58,292 nt of DNA, taken from contig NZ_JACSPV010000027.1 of assembly GCF_014836955.1 (NCBI RefSeq), forward strand, positions 1 through 58,292. Direction: 5' to 3'. Shown here piece after piece: positions 51,045-58,292 of this stretch. The notes below the pieces were generated by a model, which worked only from the letters and a program-made list of their open reading frames with translations, did no database searches and was not told the origin of the DNA. Within the stretch, counting starts at the first letter, position 1. Each line of letters opens with the position of its first letter. The position numbers and the translations under genes are program-made. Source of the stretch: Bacillus norwichensis (GTDB taxonomy: Bacteria; Bacillota; Bacilli; Bacillales; Bacillaceae_C).

Positions 51045-53573
51045 TTATATAGACGCATCTGCATTCTGATGGAGTGCTTTTTTATGATTGACATTATTTT
51101 TGACAATAAAGAAAGCCATCGTTAATGCTGCACAGCCCAGCATATAGAGTCCTAGGATTCCTACATTCTGCCACATAAATGAGTAATCTCCGCTTGAAAT
51201 GACTGCCTTGAATGCCTGAACAGAGTATGTCATCGGTAATAAGCTATTGAGCGGCTGGATAAATCTTGGAATTAACTCCAGCGGGAATGTCCCTGCACTT
51301 GTTGTCAGCTGTAAAATGAGAATAATAATCGCTATAAAACGACCTGGGTCTCCCAAAGTTGTAACCAGAAGTTGTATTAGAGTCATAAAGGCTAGACTCG
51401 TAATAATCGATACAAAAATGAACAATGGGATACTCCTTACTTCAATACCCAATCCAAATAAAAGGATGGCATCTACCAATAATGCTTGGATTACCCCTGT
51501 GATAGCCACAACCCCGAATTTGCCAAGGAACCAGGTAATACCATTGCGCGGATTTACTGCCGGATCCCTCAAATTAAAGACAATTGTCATCAGCAATGCA
51601 CCTACAAATAATCCCAATGAAATAAAGTATGGTGCAAAACCTGTACCGTAGTTCGGAACTGGGTTCACTTCTTCCTTATCCACATCGACAGGGCTTCCCA
51701 TCATATCGTACGTATCATCATTAGCCTCGACAGACCCTGCTTCATCTGCTGCCTCACTTAGCTTCTCATGTAATTCCGTCGTTCCATCTTGTAGCTCGGT
51801 TGTACCGTCAGAAAGCTTGCCGGAACCTTCGGCTAATCTTTGCGACCCGTCTTTGATTTTGGATGAGCCGTCTGCCAACTGTCCCATTCCACTACTTAAC
51901 TCATGGGCACCGTCCGAGAGCTGATGGGCGCCAGAATTTGCTTCTTTTATTTTTTGGTTAAATACTTCCATGTTATTTACATATTCTTTTTGGCCGCTGC
52001 TTAATTTTGAAGATCCATCTTGCAGATCTTTAGTTCCATTTGATAATTTCTGGACGCCTTCCTGAAGTGCAATCTGGCCTGATTGGATAGTTCCAAGACC
52101 ATTTGACAATTGATCAAATACCGGATCAATCGCTTGTTGGATTTCTTTACCTAATCCGGCAGTTGAGCCTTCAAGTTTTTTATTTACTTCACTCTTATAT
52201 TGGTTGAAACCTTCATTTATTCCGGCAGTGGCTTGATCAATTCCTTGCTGAACACCTGCTTCCACGCCTGCTTTGATCTGTCCCTCCATATTGCCCAGCT
52301 TTGTCTGCAGCTGTCCCTTAATCGCTTCTGTTGACGGAGATTCTGCCGCCATTTGCGAAAAGACCCCATCCACTGTTTCTTTAGGAACACCATTTTTTAA
52401 CAACGAAGCATAGAGTGTTTCCATTTGTTGTTTCTGCATTTCAGCGATGGTTCCTTCCAGCTGGTCCACCGCCGCTCCTACCTCAGATGAAATTTGTGAA
52501 GAGACCGCAGACGACACACCCGAAGATAACTTAGGGGCTAGTTCGTTTTTTAAACTAGTATTAATCCCTTGATTCAGTTGATCCAATCCGGCATTCATCT
52601 CTCCACTGCTTGCCTCGATTTTTGCGCCGATGGAATCGGCCATCTGCTGCGGCAATTGGTTTTGAAGCTGGTTCAAACCATCCTGCACCTTGCTTGTACC
52701 TGCTACTAAATCCGGCACTTTCCCATTAATCTCTTGCAGGCCATTGTTCACCTGCGAAATACCTGAATTGAGCGCCTGAGAACCTGTTTGAACATCTTTT
52801 GATGCACCGGTTAGCTTTCCGCTGGCGTCTGTCAATTGATTCATTCCATCGGCCAGATCATGGGATCCATCGGCTAGCTCACCAGAACCGGACTTTGCTT
52901 TTGTCACTCCATTTTCAAATTCAATGGAACTGGATGCTAAAACCTCCAAGTTATCCTTTAACTCTTTAGATCCATCCGCAAGTTCTTTTGCCCCATCATC
53001 CAATTTTTTACTGCCATCACTTGCTTTTTCAAGTCCCTCAGCGACATCTTCAACCTTATCAAACATCGTTTCGGCGTACGTGGATGTGACCGCTTTGGAA
53101 ACTTCCGCTCTGATTTCTCTTGCCGCGGTTTCCCCAATCTGAGAAGAAAGGAAGTTATAAGCCTCATTAGGTACATATTTCAGTTCCAATTTCTTCGGCT
53201 TTTCATCCATTAAAGTAGTAGCATTTTCCGAAAAATTCTTCGGAATTTCGATCAGCATATAATATTTTCGGTTTTCTAAATCTCGGTAACCTTCCTTTTT
53301 GGGCACAAAATGAAACTGAAATTCATCATTGTCCTTTAACTTATCGACAAGTTCCTCTCCCAATTCCAAATGGTCTCCCTCATAGTCGGCTCCGCCATCT
53401 TCATTCACCACCGCAACAGGTAAATCACTTAAATATTTATAGGGATCCCAAAATGCCCAAAGAAACATCCCTGCATATAATAACGGAACAAAAGCGACAG
53501 CAATAATGGGAATAAGCACCCTTTTATTCGTTAGAATTTGCTTCCATTCCGATATAAAGCTTGATTTCTCCAT
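51045..53573 (-). CDS. yhgE: YhgE/Pip-family membrane protein
   Basis: 842 residues. One membrane helix near the N-terminus (about 15-37), a long extracellular region with many heptad-like L-x-x-G/S repeats (DGSKELKDN, DGSHDLADGMNQL, SGLG-type, about 170-600), and five or six C-terminal helices of the ABC-2 type (about 645-830). The family includes the lactococcal phage infection protein Pip and B. subtilis YhgE; type VII secretion EsaA/YueB proteins have the same plan. Its TetR gene yhgD stands upstream on the same strand, 100 bases away, with an operator between. Confidence 0.9.
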   Translation of the reverse strand: MEKSSFISEWKQILTNKRVLIPIIAVAFVPLLYAGMFLWAFWDPYKYLSDLPVAVVNEDGGADYEGDHLELGEELVDKLKDNDEFQFHFVPKKEGYRDLENRKYYMLIEIPKNFSENATTLMDEKPKKLELKYVPNEAYNFLSSQIGETAAREIRAEVSKAVTSTYAETMFDKVEDVAEGLEKASDGSKKLDDGAKELADGSKELKDNLEVLASSSIEFENGVTKAKSGSGELADGSHDLADGMNQLTDASGKLTGASKDVQTGSQALNSGISQVNNGLQEINGKVPDLVAGTSKVQDGLNQLQNQLPQQMADSIGAKIEASSGEMNAGLDQLNQGINTSLKNELAPKLSSGVSSAVSSQISSEVGAAVDQLEGTIAEMQKQQMETLYASLLKNGVPKETVDGVFSQMAAESPSTEAIKGQLQTKLGNMEGQIKAGVEAGVQQGIDQATAGINEGFNQYKSEVNKKLEGSTAGLGKEIQQAIDPVFDQLSNGLGTIQSGQIALQEGVQKLSNGTKDLQDGSSKLSSGQKEYVNNMEVFNQKIKEANSGAHQLSDGAHELSSGMGQLADGSSKIKDGSQRLAEGSGKLSDGTTELQDGTTELHEKLSEAADEAGSVEANDDTYDMMGSPVDVDKEEVNPVPNYGTGFAPYFISLGLFVGALLMTIVFNLRDPAVNPRNGITWFLGKFGVVAITGVIQALLVDAILLFGLGIEVRSIPLFIFVSIITSLAFMTLIQLLVTTLGDPGRFIAIIILILQLTTSAGTFPLELIPRFIQPLNSLLPMTYSVQAFKAVISSGDYSFMWQNVGILGLYMLGCAALTMAFFIVKNNVNHKKALHQNADASI

Positions 53574-53627
53574 AAAGATTATACTCTCCCTTCAATACAA
53601 TTAACCCATATACATTTTGAACAAACC

Positions 53628-53655
53628 ATTATGACCACTTTATTCACTTGGTCAA
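53628..53655 (-). promoter_or_regulatory. yhgE promoter with TGACC-N13-GGTCA operator
   Basis: Minus strand TTGACC, 16 bases, CATAAT. The palindrome TGACC-N13-GGTCA at 53632-53654 covers the whole promoter. The same half-sites with the same spacer occur before yhgD at 54336-54358. Confidence 0.8.
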
Positions 53656-53675
53656 TCACGTCCAAAAATATAGGA

Positions 53676-54251
53676 TTATCTATTGGATAACCCATTTAAC
53701 AAGTACAATTTAAACAATCTTGATATTTCATCTTTCTCCAGCGGTTTATGGGCTTTTTCCCAGTCGAAGATGAGCGCGATATACATCTTTATAATAACAA
53801 AGGCTGTGATTTCTGGGTTGCATGGCTTGATTTCACCTTTGTCCACCGCTTTTTGCACGATTTTCCCCACATATTGGACAATCGCATTTTCTATCTTTTG
53901 GATCACATCCTTAACCGCTGGGGTTCCCATTTCCTTTTCTTCCTGAATGAGTTTTATCATCAATTGATGATCCGTTCGGAATTCCAATAACGCAAAAAGC
54001 GCACTGTCCACTTTCTCGTAAAAAGAAGACTCTTCACTTACCGTTTTTTCAACCGACAATTTCATTTCATAAATTAATGAAGAAATGATTTCATGAAATA
54101 ATTCTTCTTTGTTCTTGTAAAAAGTGTAAATCGTTCCCTTACCAACATTGGCTAATTTAGCGATTTGATCCATGGTCGTAGCCTTATAACCAAATAAAGA
54201 GAAAGAATTTGTGGCAGCTTCTAAAATTTGCTGCTTCCGGTCAATAGTCAA
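53676..54251 (-). CDS. yhgD: TetR-family repressor YhgD
   Basis: 191 residues. N-terminal helix-turn-helix typical of TetR (ATNSFSLFGYKATTMDQIAKLANVGKGTIYTFYKNKEEL) and a helical ligand domain. TTG start with AAGGTG 7 bases before it. It precedes yhgE as in B. subtilis. Matching operators at its own promoter region and at yhgE indicate repression of both. Confidence 0.9.
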   Translation of the reverse strand: MTIDRKQQILEAATNSFSLFGYKATTMDQIAKLANVGKGTIYTFYKNKEELFHEIISSLIYEMKLSVEKTVSEESSFYEKVDSALFALLEFRTDHQLMIKLIQEEKEMGTPAVKDVIQKIENAIVQYVGKIVQKAVDKGEIKPCNPEITAFVIIKMYIALIFDWEKAHKPLEKDEISRLFKLYLLNGLSNR

Positions 54252-54332
54252 TTTTTTTCACCTTCTTTTTTTGGGAGGTGCCTGTCACTCCGAAATATAT
54301 AGAACGTCTCTTAAAATGAACTTATACGAAGA

Positions 54333-54361
54333 GAATGACCGTTTGAATGTTATGGTCATTC
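54333..54361. promoter_or_regulatory. YhgD operator at its own promoter region
   Basis: GAATGACC and GGTCATTC around 13 bases, 80 bases before the yhgD start. The core TGACC-N13-GGTCA equals that of the yhgE operator. Confidence 0.8.
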
Positions 54362-54462
54362 GTACATTCATCATACTAACATACAGGTGCTAAGGAAAGC
54401 AACACCAAATTTTCCATAGCAAGCCAAACATTGAAACCCCAAAAAAGTTTTTTACTTTTTAT

Positions 54463-54492
54463 GCAACCTTTTCCTCCCCTATGGCATCTAAG
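54463..54492 (+). promoter_or_regulatory. Candidate ECF autoregulatory promoter
   Basis: GCAACC, then TTTT within a 16-base spacer, then CATCTAAG. AACC/TTTT and CATCTAA-like -10 elements are usual for autoregulated Bacillus ECF sigma genes. It lies 35 bases before the TTG start. Confidence 0.55.
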
Positions 54493-54526
54493 TATTATAA
54501 TTCATTTGGGAAGGGGGCCGGCCGAA

Positions 54527-55108
54527 TTGGATCTTGTTGATCAATTAAAAGAAAAAGATGAGCACGCTTTAATGGAAGTCATGCATCAATACGGGGATTA
54601 TTTATTACGTACTGCTTATTTGCTTGTGAAAGATTATCACACAGCTGAAGAAGCTGTTCAAGATACGTTTATTACCATCTTTGAAAAGATTCATCAATTG
54701 GAGGACCCCAACAAACTTAAAAGTTGGCTTACCACCATTGTTCTGAATCAATGCCGCTCCCGGATGCGAAAATGGCATTGGAAAAATATTTTTCTTCGTT
54801 TTGATAAAGTGGAAAAAATGAGAGCTGACGATACCATTCGAGGTCCTGAAGAATCATTGCTTGCAATGGCATTGGATCACAATTTAAGTGAAGCCATTCA
54901 ACAATTGAACTATAAATACCGCGAAGCGATAACATTGTATTATTTTAATGAAATGAAAATCTCTGAAATTGCCATACAAACAAAGACGAATGAAAACACA
55001 GTCAAATCAAGACTCAAACGAGGTCGGTCGTTATTGAAAGGTCTGTTAACGAAAGGAGAGATTTCCAATGAAAAACCAGCAGGAAGCCCTAAAGAAACAG
55101 CTCGATAA
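54527..55108 (+). CDS. ECF-type RNA polymerase sigma factor
   Basis: 193 residues from the TTG at 54527 (AAGGGGG 9 bases upstream). Region 2 (MHQYGDYLLRTAYLLVKDYHTAEEAVQDTFITIFEK) and region 4 (LNYKYREAITLYYFNEMKISEIAIQTKTNENTVKSRLKRGRSLL) are intact. It overlaps the next gene, a one-helix membrane protein likely to be its anti-sigma factor, by 41 bases. I cannot assign it to a named Bacillus ECF factor. A longer frame from 54431 reads through the putative promoter and is not credible. Confidence 0.9.
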   Translation: MDLVDQLKEKDEHALMEVMHQYGDYLLRTAYLLVKDYHTAEEAVQDTFITIFEKIHQLEDPNKLKSWLTTIVLNQCRSRMRKWHWKNIFLRFDKVEKMRADDTIRGPEESLLAMALDHNLSEAIQQLNYKYREAITLYYFNEMKISEIAIQTKTNENTVKSRLKRGRSLLKGLLTKGEISNEKPAGSPKETAR

Positions 55109-55388
55109 GGAAATGAATCATATCACGTTTTCCAAACAGCAGGAAGTCATCAACCGTCTCCATCCAGTCTCTTTCAAGCAAAAAGCCCTGTTGATTTGGA
55201 ATAAAGGAATTGAACTCCCACTCCTTCCATTGCTTGCCATTGTGGTAGTCATTCTATCATTTGGAATAAAATATAATGATGTCACTCCTGATAACGTGGC
55301 ACAGACAAAGGACAAAATGGTAGAGATAGATGAGTATAGATATTGGAAAGATGATTTGGAAAAGATGGTGACTCGCTATGAAAATTAA
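55068..55388 (+). CDS. Probable anti-sigma factor, single-pass membrane protein
   Basis: 106 residues: a charged cytoplasmic segment (1-45, helical), one membrane helix (about 51-67) and a short outer tail of 35 residues. No zinc-binding anti-sigma (HxxxCxxC) motif. The assignment rests on position and topology, comparable to small anti-sigma proteins such as YlaD or YxlC. It overlaps the sigma gene by 41 bases and the next gene by 11, so the three are translated together. AAAGGAGAG lies before the ATG. Confidence 0.7.
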   Translation: MKNQQEALKKQLDKEMNHITFSKQQEVINRLHPVSFKQKALLIWNKGIELPLLPLLAIVVVILSFGIKYNDVTPDNVAQTKDKMVEIDEYRYWKDDLEKMVTRYEN

Positions 55389-57570
55389 AATAAAAGTGAA
55401 GCATCTTGTCTTTATTTTGATAAGTATCTCATTCATAGCTTTTGTCATAAACCCTCAACTTCAACTATATATTGCGAAAAAGCAAGCGGAGTACTGGCAG
55501 CCCGCTGCCAAGGTAAAACTGTTAAAATCTCTTAACAGCAAAATGATTTTGGACTCGCAAAAACAAAAAATCATTCAAGATTATATGCTTAAAAATCACA
55601 TAACCAACCAATTTGATGTATACATCGGGCCCTCATTTTCCCATTATAACCCTCCTGACCATGCTGTAACGTTTACTTGGGATGAAATGCTTCCACATTT
55701 GAACAGATATGTCAAAAAGAGCCCGATTGATGATGATTATGCTTCTGCGACCAAACTTCTCGCTTTCCATTATAAAAGCATCGGTCAACTTGATCAGGCA
55801 TATGATATTTTACAATCAGCCATTGAGCGAACCAGCGTGGAAGATTCGTGGGTTAGAGAAAGGCTTCAATTAGATCAAATACAAATGATGATGGAACAAG
55901 CCGATTATTCAGCTGCAGAGCAGCTTTTACAAAAAGTAAGTGAAAAAAGCAACCCCGATGATTACTATCTCCAAGCAGAAATCGACCAAAAGAAAATAGA
56001 AATGGAAATATACCAAGGTCATTTGCAAAAAGCATACAAAGAAGTAAAAAATACATTAACAGAATACAAAGCAAAGCAAATAGACGAAGATGTATATGAA
56101 CAGCTTTTATCCATGAAAAACAGTTTACAAAACGCGTTAGATAAGCGCGGGAATGTGATTCATACAGTAAAAGGAAGAATTGTATACAGTGATGGTTCCC
56201 CTGTATCAAACGCAGGTGTCTTTTTACGGTCAGAAGAAAAAGTCTCCAGAAGTGTTGGACCAGGGGAAGCATATCAAGTCACAACAGATACAGATGGATA
56301 TTTTAATATTCCTAAGGTGCTGTCCGGAAGCTATCAAGTCGCTTTAGGATTAAGCTTCGATCAAATCAATGGCTGGACATGGCCGGTTAATATGGATGAA
56401 TGGCTTGATGTCGGAGAAAAGAAAACAATCACTTATAACATCACCTTGCAAAAATTAATCAAACTTAACTCTCCGGTCAACCAACAAAAAATAACTGATA
56501 AACACATTCTCTTTTCCTGGGAAAAAGTGGAGGGCGCAGACTATTACCAATTAAGCTTGGGAGCAGATATTGATTCCGGCTCAGTCAGTACCGTGTTTAA
56601 ATCGTATATTACAGACAATCAAATCAATATACCGATAGAAGAGGTGTATAATCATCCGCTTGGAGTAATATTTTCTGGTGATAATTTGTCTACGATAAGC
56701 CCCAAATCACTGTTGGCATTTACAAATACGAATAGCCAGTTTTATTGGTCTGTTGACGCTTATCGTGCTAATGGGGAGCGGCTCACAAGCAGCAGCGGTT
56801 ACCGGTTGGACGAAGATACGATTGGAAATCTACCATTCTTTTACCTAAAGGAGCGCAACTTGACGAAAGCAGACCGCCTATTGCTCAGTAAAAAATTGAA
56901 AAAAGCACTGGCGGCCTATCAATCTAATTATGAAAAGGATCCAGATGACATTCACAGTTTACGTATGATTATTCGATTGATAGGTGCCGAATCTGATGCA
57001 AATGCAACGGAGAATGAAGAAAGTATTCCTTATTTACAAGCGTATGCGGAAAAGACGAATTCCACGCAGGCCCTATTCAGTCTTATTGACTATTATTATG
57101 AAAAACAGCAATGGGATTCCTTTCACAAATGGTTTAATACGTATGAGGCAGCAGTTGGTAACCGCCTTGATGAATACGATCAAGCCATTTATGCCAGTGC
57201 ATTAATGAAGCAAGGCAAAGTAAAGGAAGCGAGTGAACGTTTTAAACAAGTAATGGAACTGGATAAAAGCCATCGCTTTGTCGGAAGCTGGCTGGCGGTG
57301 GAATTATATGACGGAAAGACATTCGAACATGCCCTCACCATAGCCAGAGACTACCCGGAACGCCCTTTTTCCGATGAAAAAAGAGATTGGTTTCAAATGG
57401 TTCAGGCACTTCAAGAGGAAAGTAAAACAGATCCCCACTATCGAAAGGAACTGAAAGAAGGACTTGATCTCTATTTTAAAAATGAACATGAAGGACTGTC
57501 CCATTGGATGCAAACAACTGATAAACCAGCGATGAAGAAATTTATTGCCGCGGTGAAGGACGTACGTTAG
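55378..57570 (+). CDS. Membrane-anchored extracellular TPR and carboxypeptidase-regulatory-like protein
   Basis: 730 residues. An N-terminal membrane anchor (about 9-28), a first TPR-type helical block (about 115-250), a beta-sandwich resembling the carboxypeptidase regulatory domain (GRIVYSDGSPVSNAGVFLR..TDTDGYFNIPKVLSGSYQVAL, about 265-330), a fibronectin-like stretch (about 360-485), and a second TPR block (about 500-700). It is expected outside the cell, held by the anchor. As third gene of an ECF sigma/anti-sigma operon it may sense a wall or surface signal, or be the main target product. I know no described system with this set. Confidence 0.75.
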   Translation: MKIKIKVKHLVFILISISFIAFVINPQLQLYIAKKQAEYWQPAAKVKLLKSLNSKMILDSQKQKIIQDYMLKNHITNQFDVYIGPSFSHYNPPDHAVTFTWDEMLPHLNRYVKKSPIDDDYASATKLLAFHYKSIGQLDQAYDILQSAIERTSVEDSWVRERLQLDQIQMMMEQADYSAAEQLLQKVSEKSNPDDYYLQAEIDQKKIEMEIYQGHLQKAYKEVKNTLTEYKAKQIDEDVYEQLLSMKNSLQNALDKRGNVIHTVKGRIVYSDGSPVSNAGVFLRSEEKVSRSVGPGEAYQVTTDTDGYFNIPKVLSGSYQVALGLSFDQINGWTWPVNMDEWLDVGEKKTITYNITLQKLIKLNSPVNQQKITDKHILFSWEKVEGADYYQLSLGADIDSGSVSTVFKSYITDNQINIPIEEVYNHPLGVIFSGDNLSTISPKSLLAFTNTNSQFYWSVDAYRANGERLTSSSGYRLDEDTIGNLPFFYLKERNLTKADRLLLSKKLKKALAAYQSNYEKDPDDIHSLRMIIRLIGAESDANATENEESIPYLQAYAEKTNSTQALFSLIDYYYEKQQWDSFHKWFNTYEAAVGNRLDEYDQAIYASALMKQGKVKEASERFKQVMELDKSHRFVGSWLAVELYDGKTFEHALTIARDYPERPFSDEKRDWFQMVQALQEESKTDPHYRKELKEGLDLYFKNEHEGLSHWMQTTDKPAMKKFIAAVKDVR

Positions 57571-57588
57571 AGAACGCTTTAGGCTTGA

Positions 57589-57645
57589 TGAACTGTGTCA
57601 GCGAGAGAAACATACAGCTCTTGCTCCACAGTTCATTTTTTATAA
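57589..57645 (+). terminator. Terminator of the ECF operon
   Basis: TGAACTGTG and CACAGTTCA arms (57589-57597 and 57627-57635), then TTTTTTATAAG. Located 19 bases past the last stop codon. Confidence 0.85.
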
Positions 57646-57728
57646 GTAGAATAATTAAATACCCATTCATTGTGATTCACTTTATCCTCCAATTATTTTT
57701 GCCAAGTAAAAGAAAAATGAATAGAGAC

Positions 57729-57902
57729 CTAAAGAAGGAATACATATACAAATAACAATAATATTAGAATGCTACTCATTAAGTTCTTAGAGCTATTTTT
57801 TATCATGATATAAACCCCAAAAGCTATACCTAGTAAAAATATGAATGGCCAATAATAAACAATTATGTTAAACGAGCAAAGACTGAGAAAGACGCCAAAA
57901 AA
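57729..57902 (-). pseudogene. Remnant of a small membrane protein gene
   Basis: 58 open codons on the minus strand, strongly hydrophobic (WPFIFLLGIAFGVYIMIKN, then a second helix), ending TAG. A stop codon closes the frame upstream, and there is no start codon with a ribosome site. It is either a decayed gene or chance AT-rich hydrophobic reading. No other gene is supported between 57646 and 57970. Confidence 0.3.
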
Positions 57903-57983
57903 TTATGAACCCTCTACAATAATGAATCCATACAATAACCTCTTCGTGTTTTCTTTTTCAGAAAAAACAGGTATACTGTAATT

Positions 57984-58120
57984 AGAAATGCATAGATTAA
58001 AAACGACTGAAGGTGTACCAGCACCTTCAGCCTATACAATAGCCTGGTTCCCATCAGGGGACTGGCACCAAGGGAAAGTAATCCACCTGAGCCGCTAACT
58101 CAAGGGTGGATTATTTTTTT
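57984..58120 (+). ncRNA. Probable antisense RNA antitoxin
   Basis: TATACT at 57972-57977 could be a -10 (the -35 is weak). The transcript would run through the 3' part of the opposite toxin message and end at the stem AATCCACC / GGTGGATT (58080-58112) followed by ATTTTTTTT. Arrangement equals RatA/TxpA-type loci, in which an antisense RNA overlaps the toxin 3' end. The ends are estimated. Confidence 0.6.
58000..58030 (-). terminator. Terminator of the toxin mRNA
   Basis: Minus-strand CTGAAGGTG-CTGGTA-CACCTTCAG followed by TCGTTTTTAATC. It lies 80 bases beyond the toxin stop codon, giving the toxin mRNA a long 3' part that overlaps the antisense transcript. Confidence 0.8.
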
Positions 58121-58197
58121 TGGTTAAATGACAGCAGCGCTATAATTAACACTCCGAACGCAATCATGAGAGATATCCTTTCATATACCGTCATCAT
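58111..58197 (-). CDS. Holin-like type I toxin peptide (TxpA/BsrG-like)
   Basis: 28 residues starting MMTVYERISLMIAFGV, with one membrane helix and a short lysine tail (NQKK). The MTVYExLxLMIxFxxLIxxLL pattern is that of the putative holin-like toxin family found in Bacillus type I toxin-antitoxin loci. AAGGGGGTGG lies before the ATG. The last lysine codons and the stop are in the T tract of the antisense RNA's terminator on the other strand. Expected to disturb the membrane when not held in check by the antisense RNA. Confidence 0.88.
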   Translation of the reverse strand: MMTVYERISLMIAFGVLIIALLSFNQKK

Positions 58198-58225
58198 AGC
58201 ACCACCCCCTTTCATGGGTTTGTCA

Positions 58226-58254
58226 AATAAAGTGTGTAAGTACACTTTATTCAA
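58226..58254 (-). promoter_or_regulatory. Toxin promoter with inverted repeat
   Basis: Minus strand TTGAAT, 17 bases, TTTATT. AATAAAGTGT and ACACTTTATT (58226-58235 and 58242-58251) form a perfect 10-bp inverted repeat spanning the spacer and the -10, as expected for a repressor operator. A terminator of an unseen gene to the right is an alternative reading. Confidence 0.6.
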
Positions 58255-58292
58255 GGTATCTTAAAACCCTATCTTTCAGTTCGTCGTGAAGG

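Noticed and set aside
57541-57570. Possible read-through or fusion of the TPR protein with the downstream membrane remnant
   Set aside because: The TPR gene ends in a clear stop codon followed by a strong terminator, and the remnant is on the other strand.
1-58292. CRISPR arrays, rRNA, tRNA, prophage or intact insertion sequences
   Set aside because: No regularly spaced repeats, no RNA gene signatures, no integrase, structural phage or transposase genes were found in the window.

Overview
The window comes from an AT-rich, endospore-forming member of the Bacillaceae (Bacillus, Mesobacillus or Cytobacillus type). The evidence is family-level: a dipicolinate synthase A gene, sigV-rsiV-oatA, yhgD-yhgE, swrC, a citS-citT-citM-like set, and operators of the Bacillus Fur, Zur and CcpA types. 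I see no rRNA, tRNA, CRISPR array or intact insertion sequence. The DNA mixes housekeeping genes with several catabolic islands and some gene decay.

Layout. 1-6.1 kb: flavin monooxygenase, PhnA-type zinc ribbon protein, DUF4153 membrane protein, ferredoxin-NADP reductase, and a Fur-box-preceded siderophore-type esterase. 6.4-11.5 kb: sigma-54 island I, with a histone-deacetylase-like amidohydrolase, a small membrane protein and an SSS transporter divergent from an enhancer-binding activator and a nitrilase-fold protein that lacks its catalytic cysteine. 12.3-19.2 kb: sigma-54 island II, with an NhaC antiporter, class III aminotransferase, PAS-containing activator and aldehyde dehydrogenase. 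19.5-26.9 kb: VOC protein, orphan kinase, YfiH-family protein, SelO, and a Zur-box operon of a CobW/ZagA-type GTPase and dCTP deaminase. 26.8-34.6 kb: sigV-rsiV-oatA envelope-stress genes, then swrC with a divergent TetR gene. 34.6-39.2 kb: citrate-type two-component system and CitM-like transporter, flanked by two copies (one broken) of the 3' end of dpaA. 39.3-50.0 kb: sigma-54 island III, with dpaA, a third activator, lysA, a four-gene HcnABC-like flavin/iron-sulfur dehydrogenase, a truncated transporter, a TRAP-type permease and an Asp/Glu-racemase-family protein. 50.2-58.3 kb: HAD phosphatase, yhgE/yhgD, an ECF sigma/anti-sigma/TPR lipid-anchored or membrane-anchored protein operon, and a type I toxin-antitoxin locus.

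Regulation can be read unusually well. Five matches to the -24/-12 promoter (GG-N10-GC) stand before the catabolic genes of the three sigma-54 islands, and palindromes that could be activator sites lie near three of them. Two sigV-type promoters share the same AAAC-N18-CGTC layout. Two TetR genes each have a palindromic operator overlapping their promoters, with different spacer lengths (N4 and N13).

Four copies of a 75-185 bp hairpin-rich repeat (family A) lie at gene ends; one has cut off the 5' part of a transporter gene. Copies lose whole hairpins and show a compensatory base change in one stem, so the element is worth attention as a structured RNA or a single-strand-transposed element. 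Islands I and III, the family A repeat, the ECF/TPR operon and the toxin-antitoxin locus are the best candidates for new biology.
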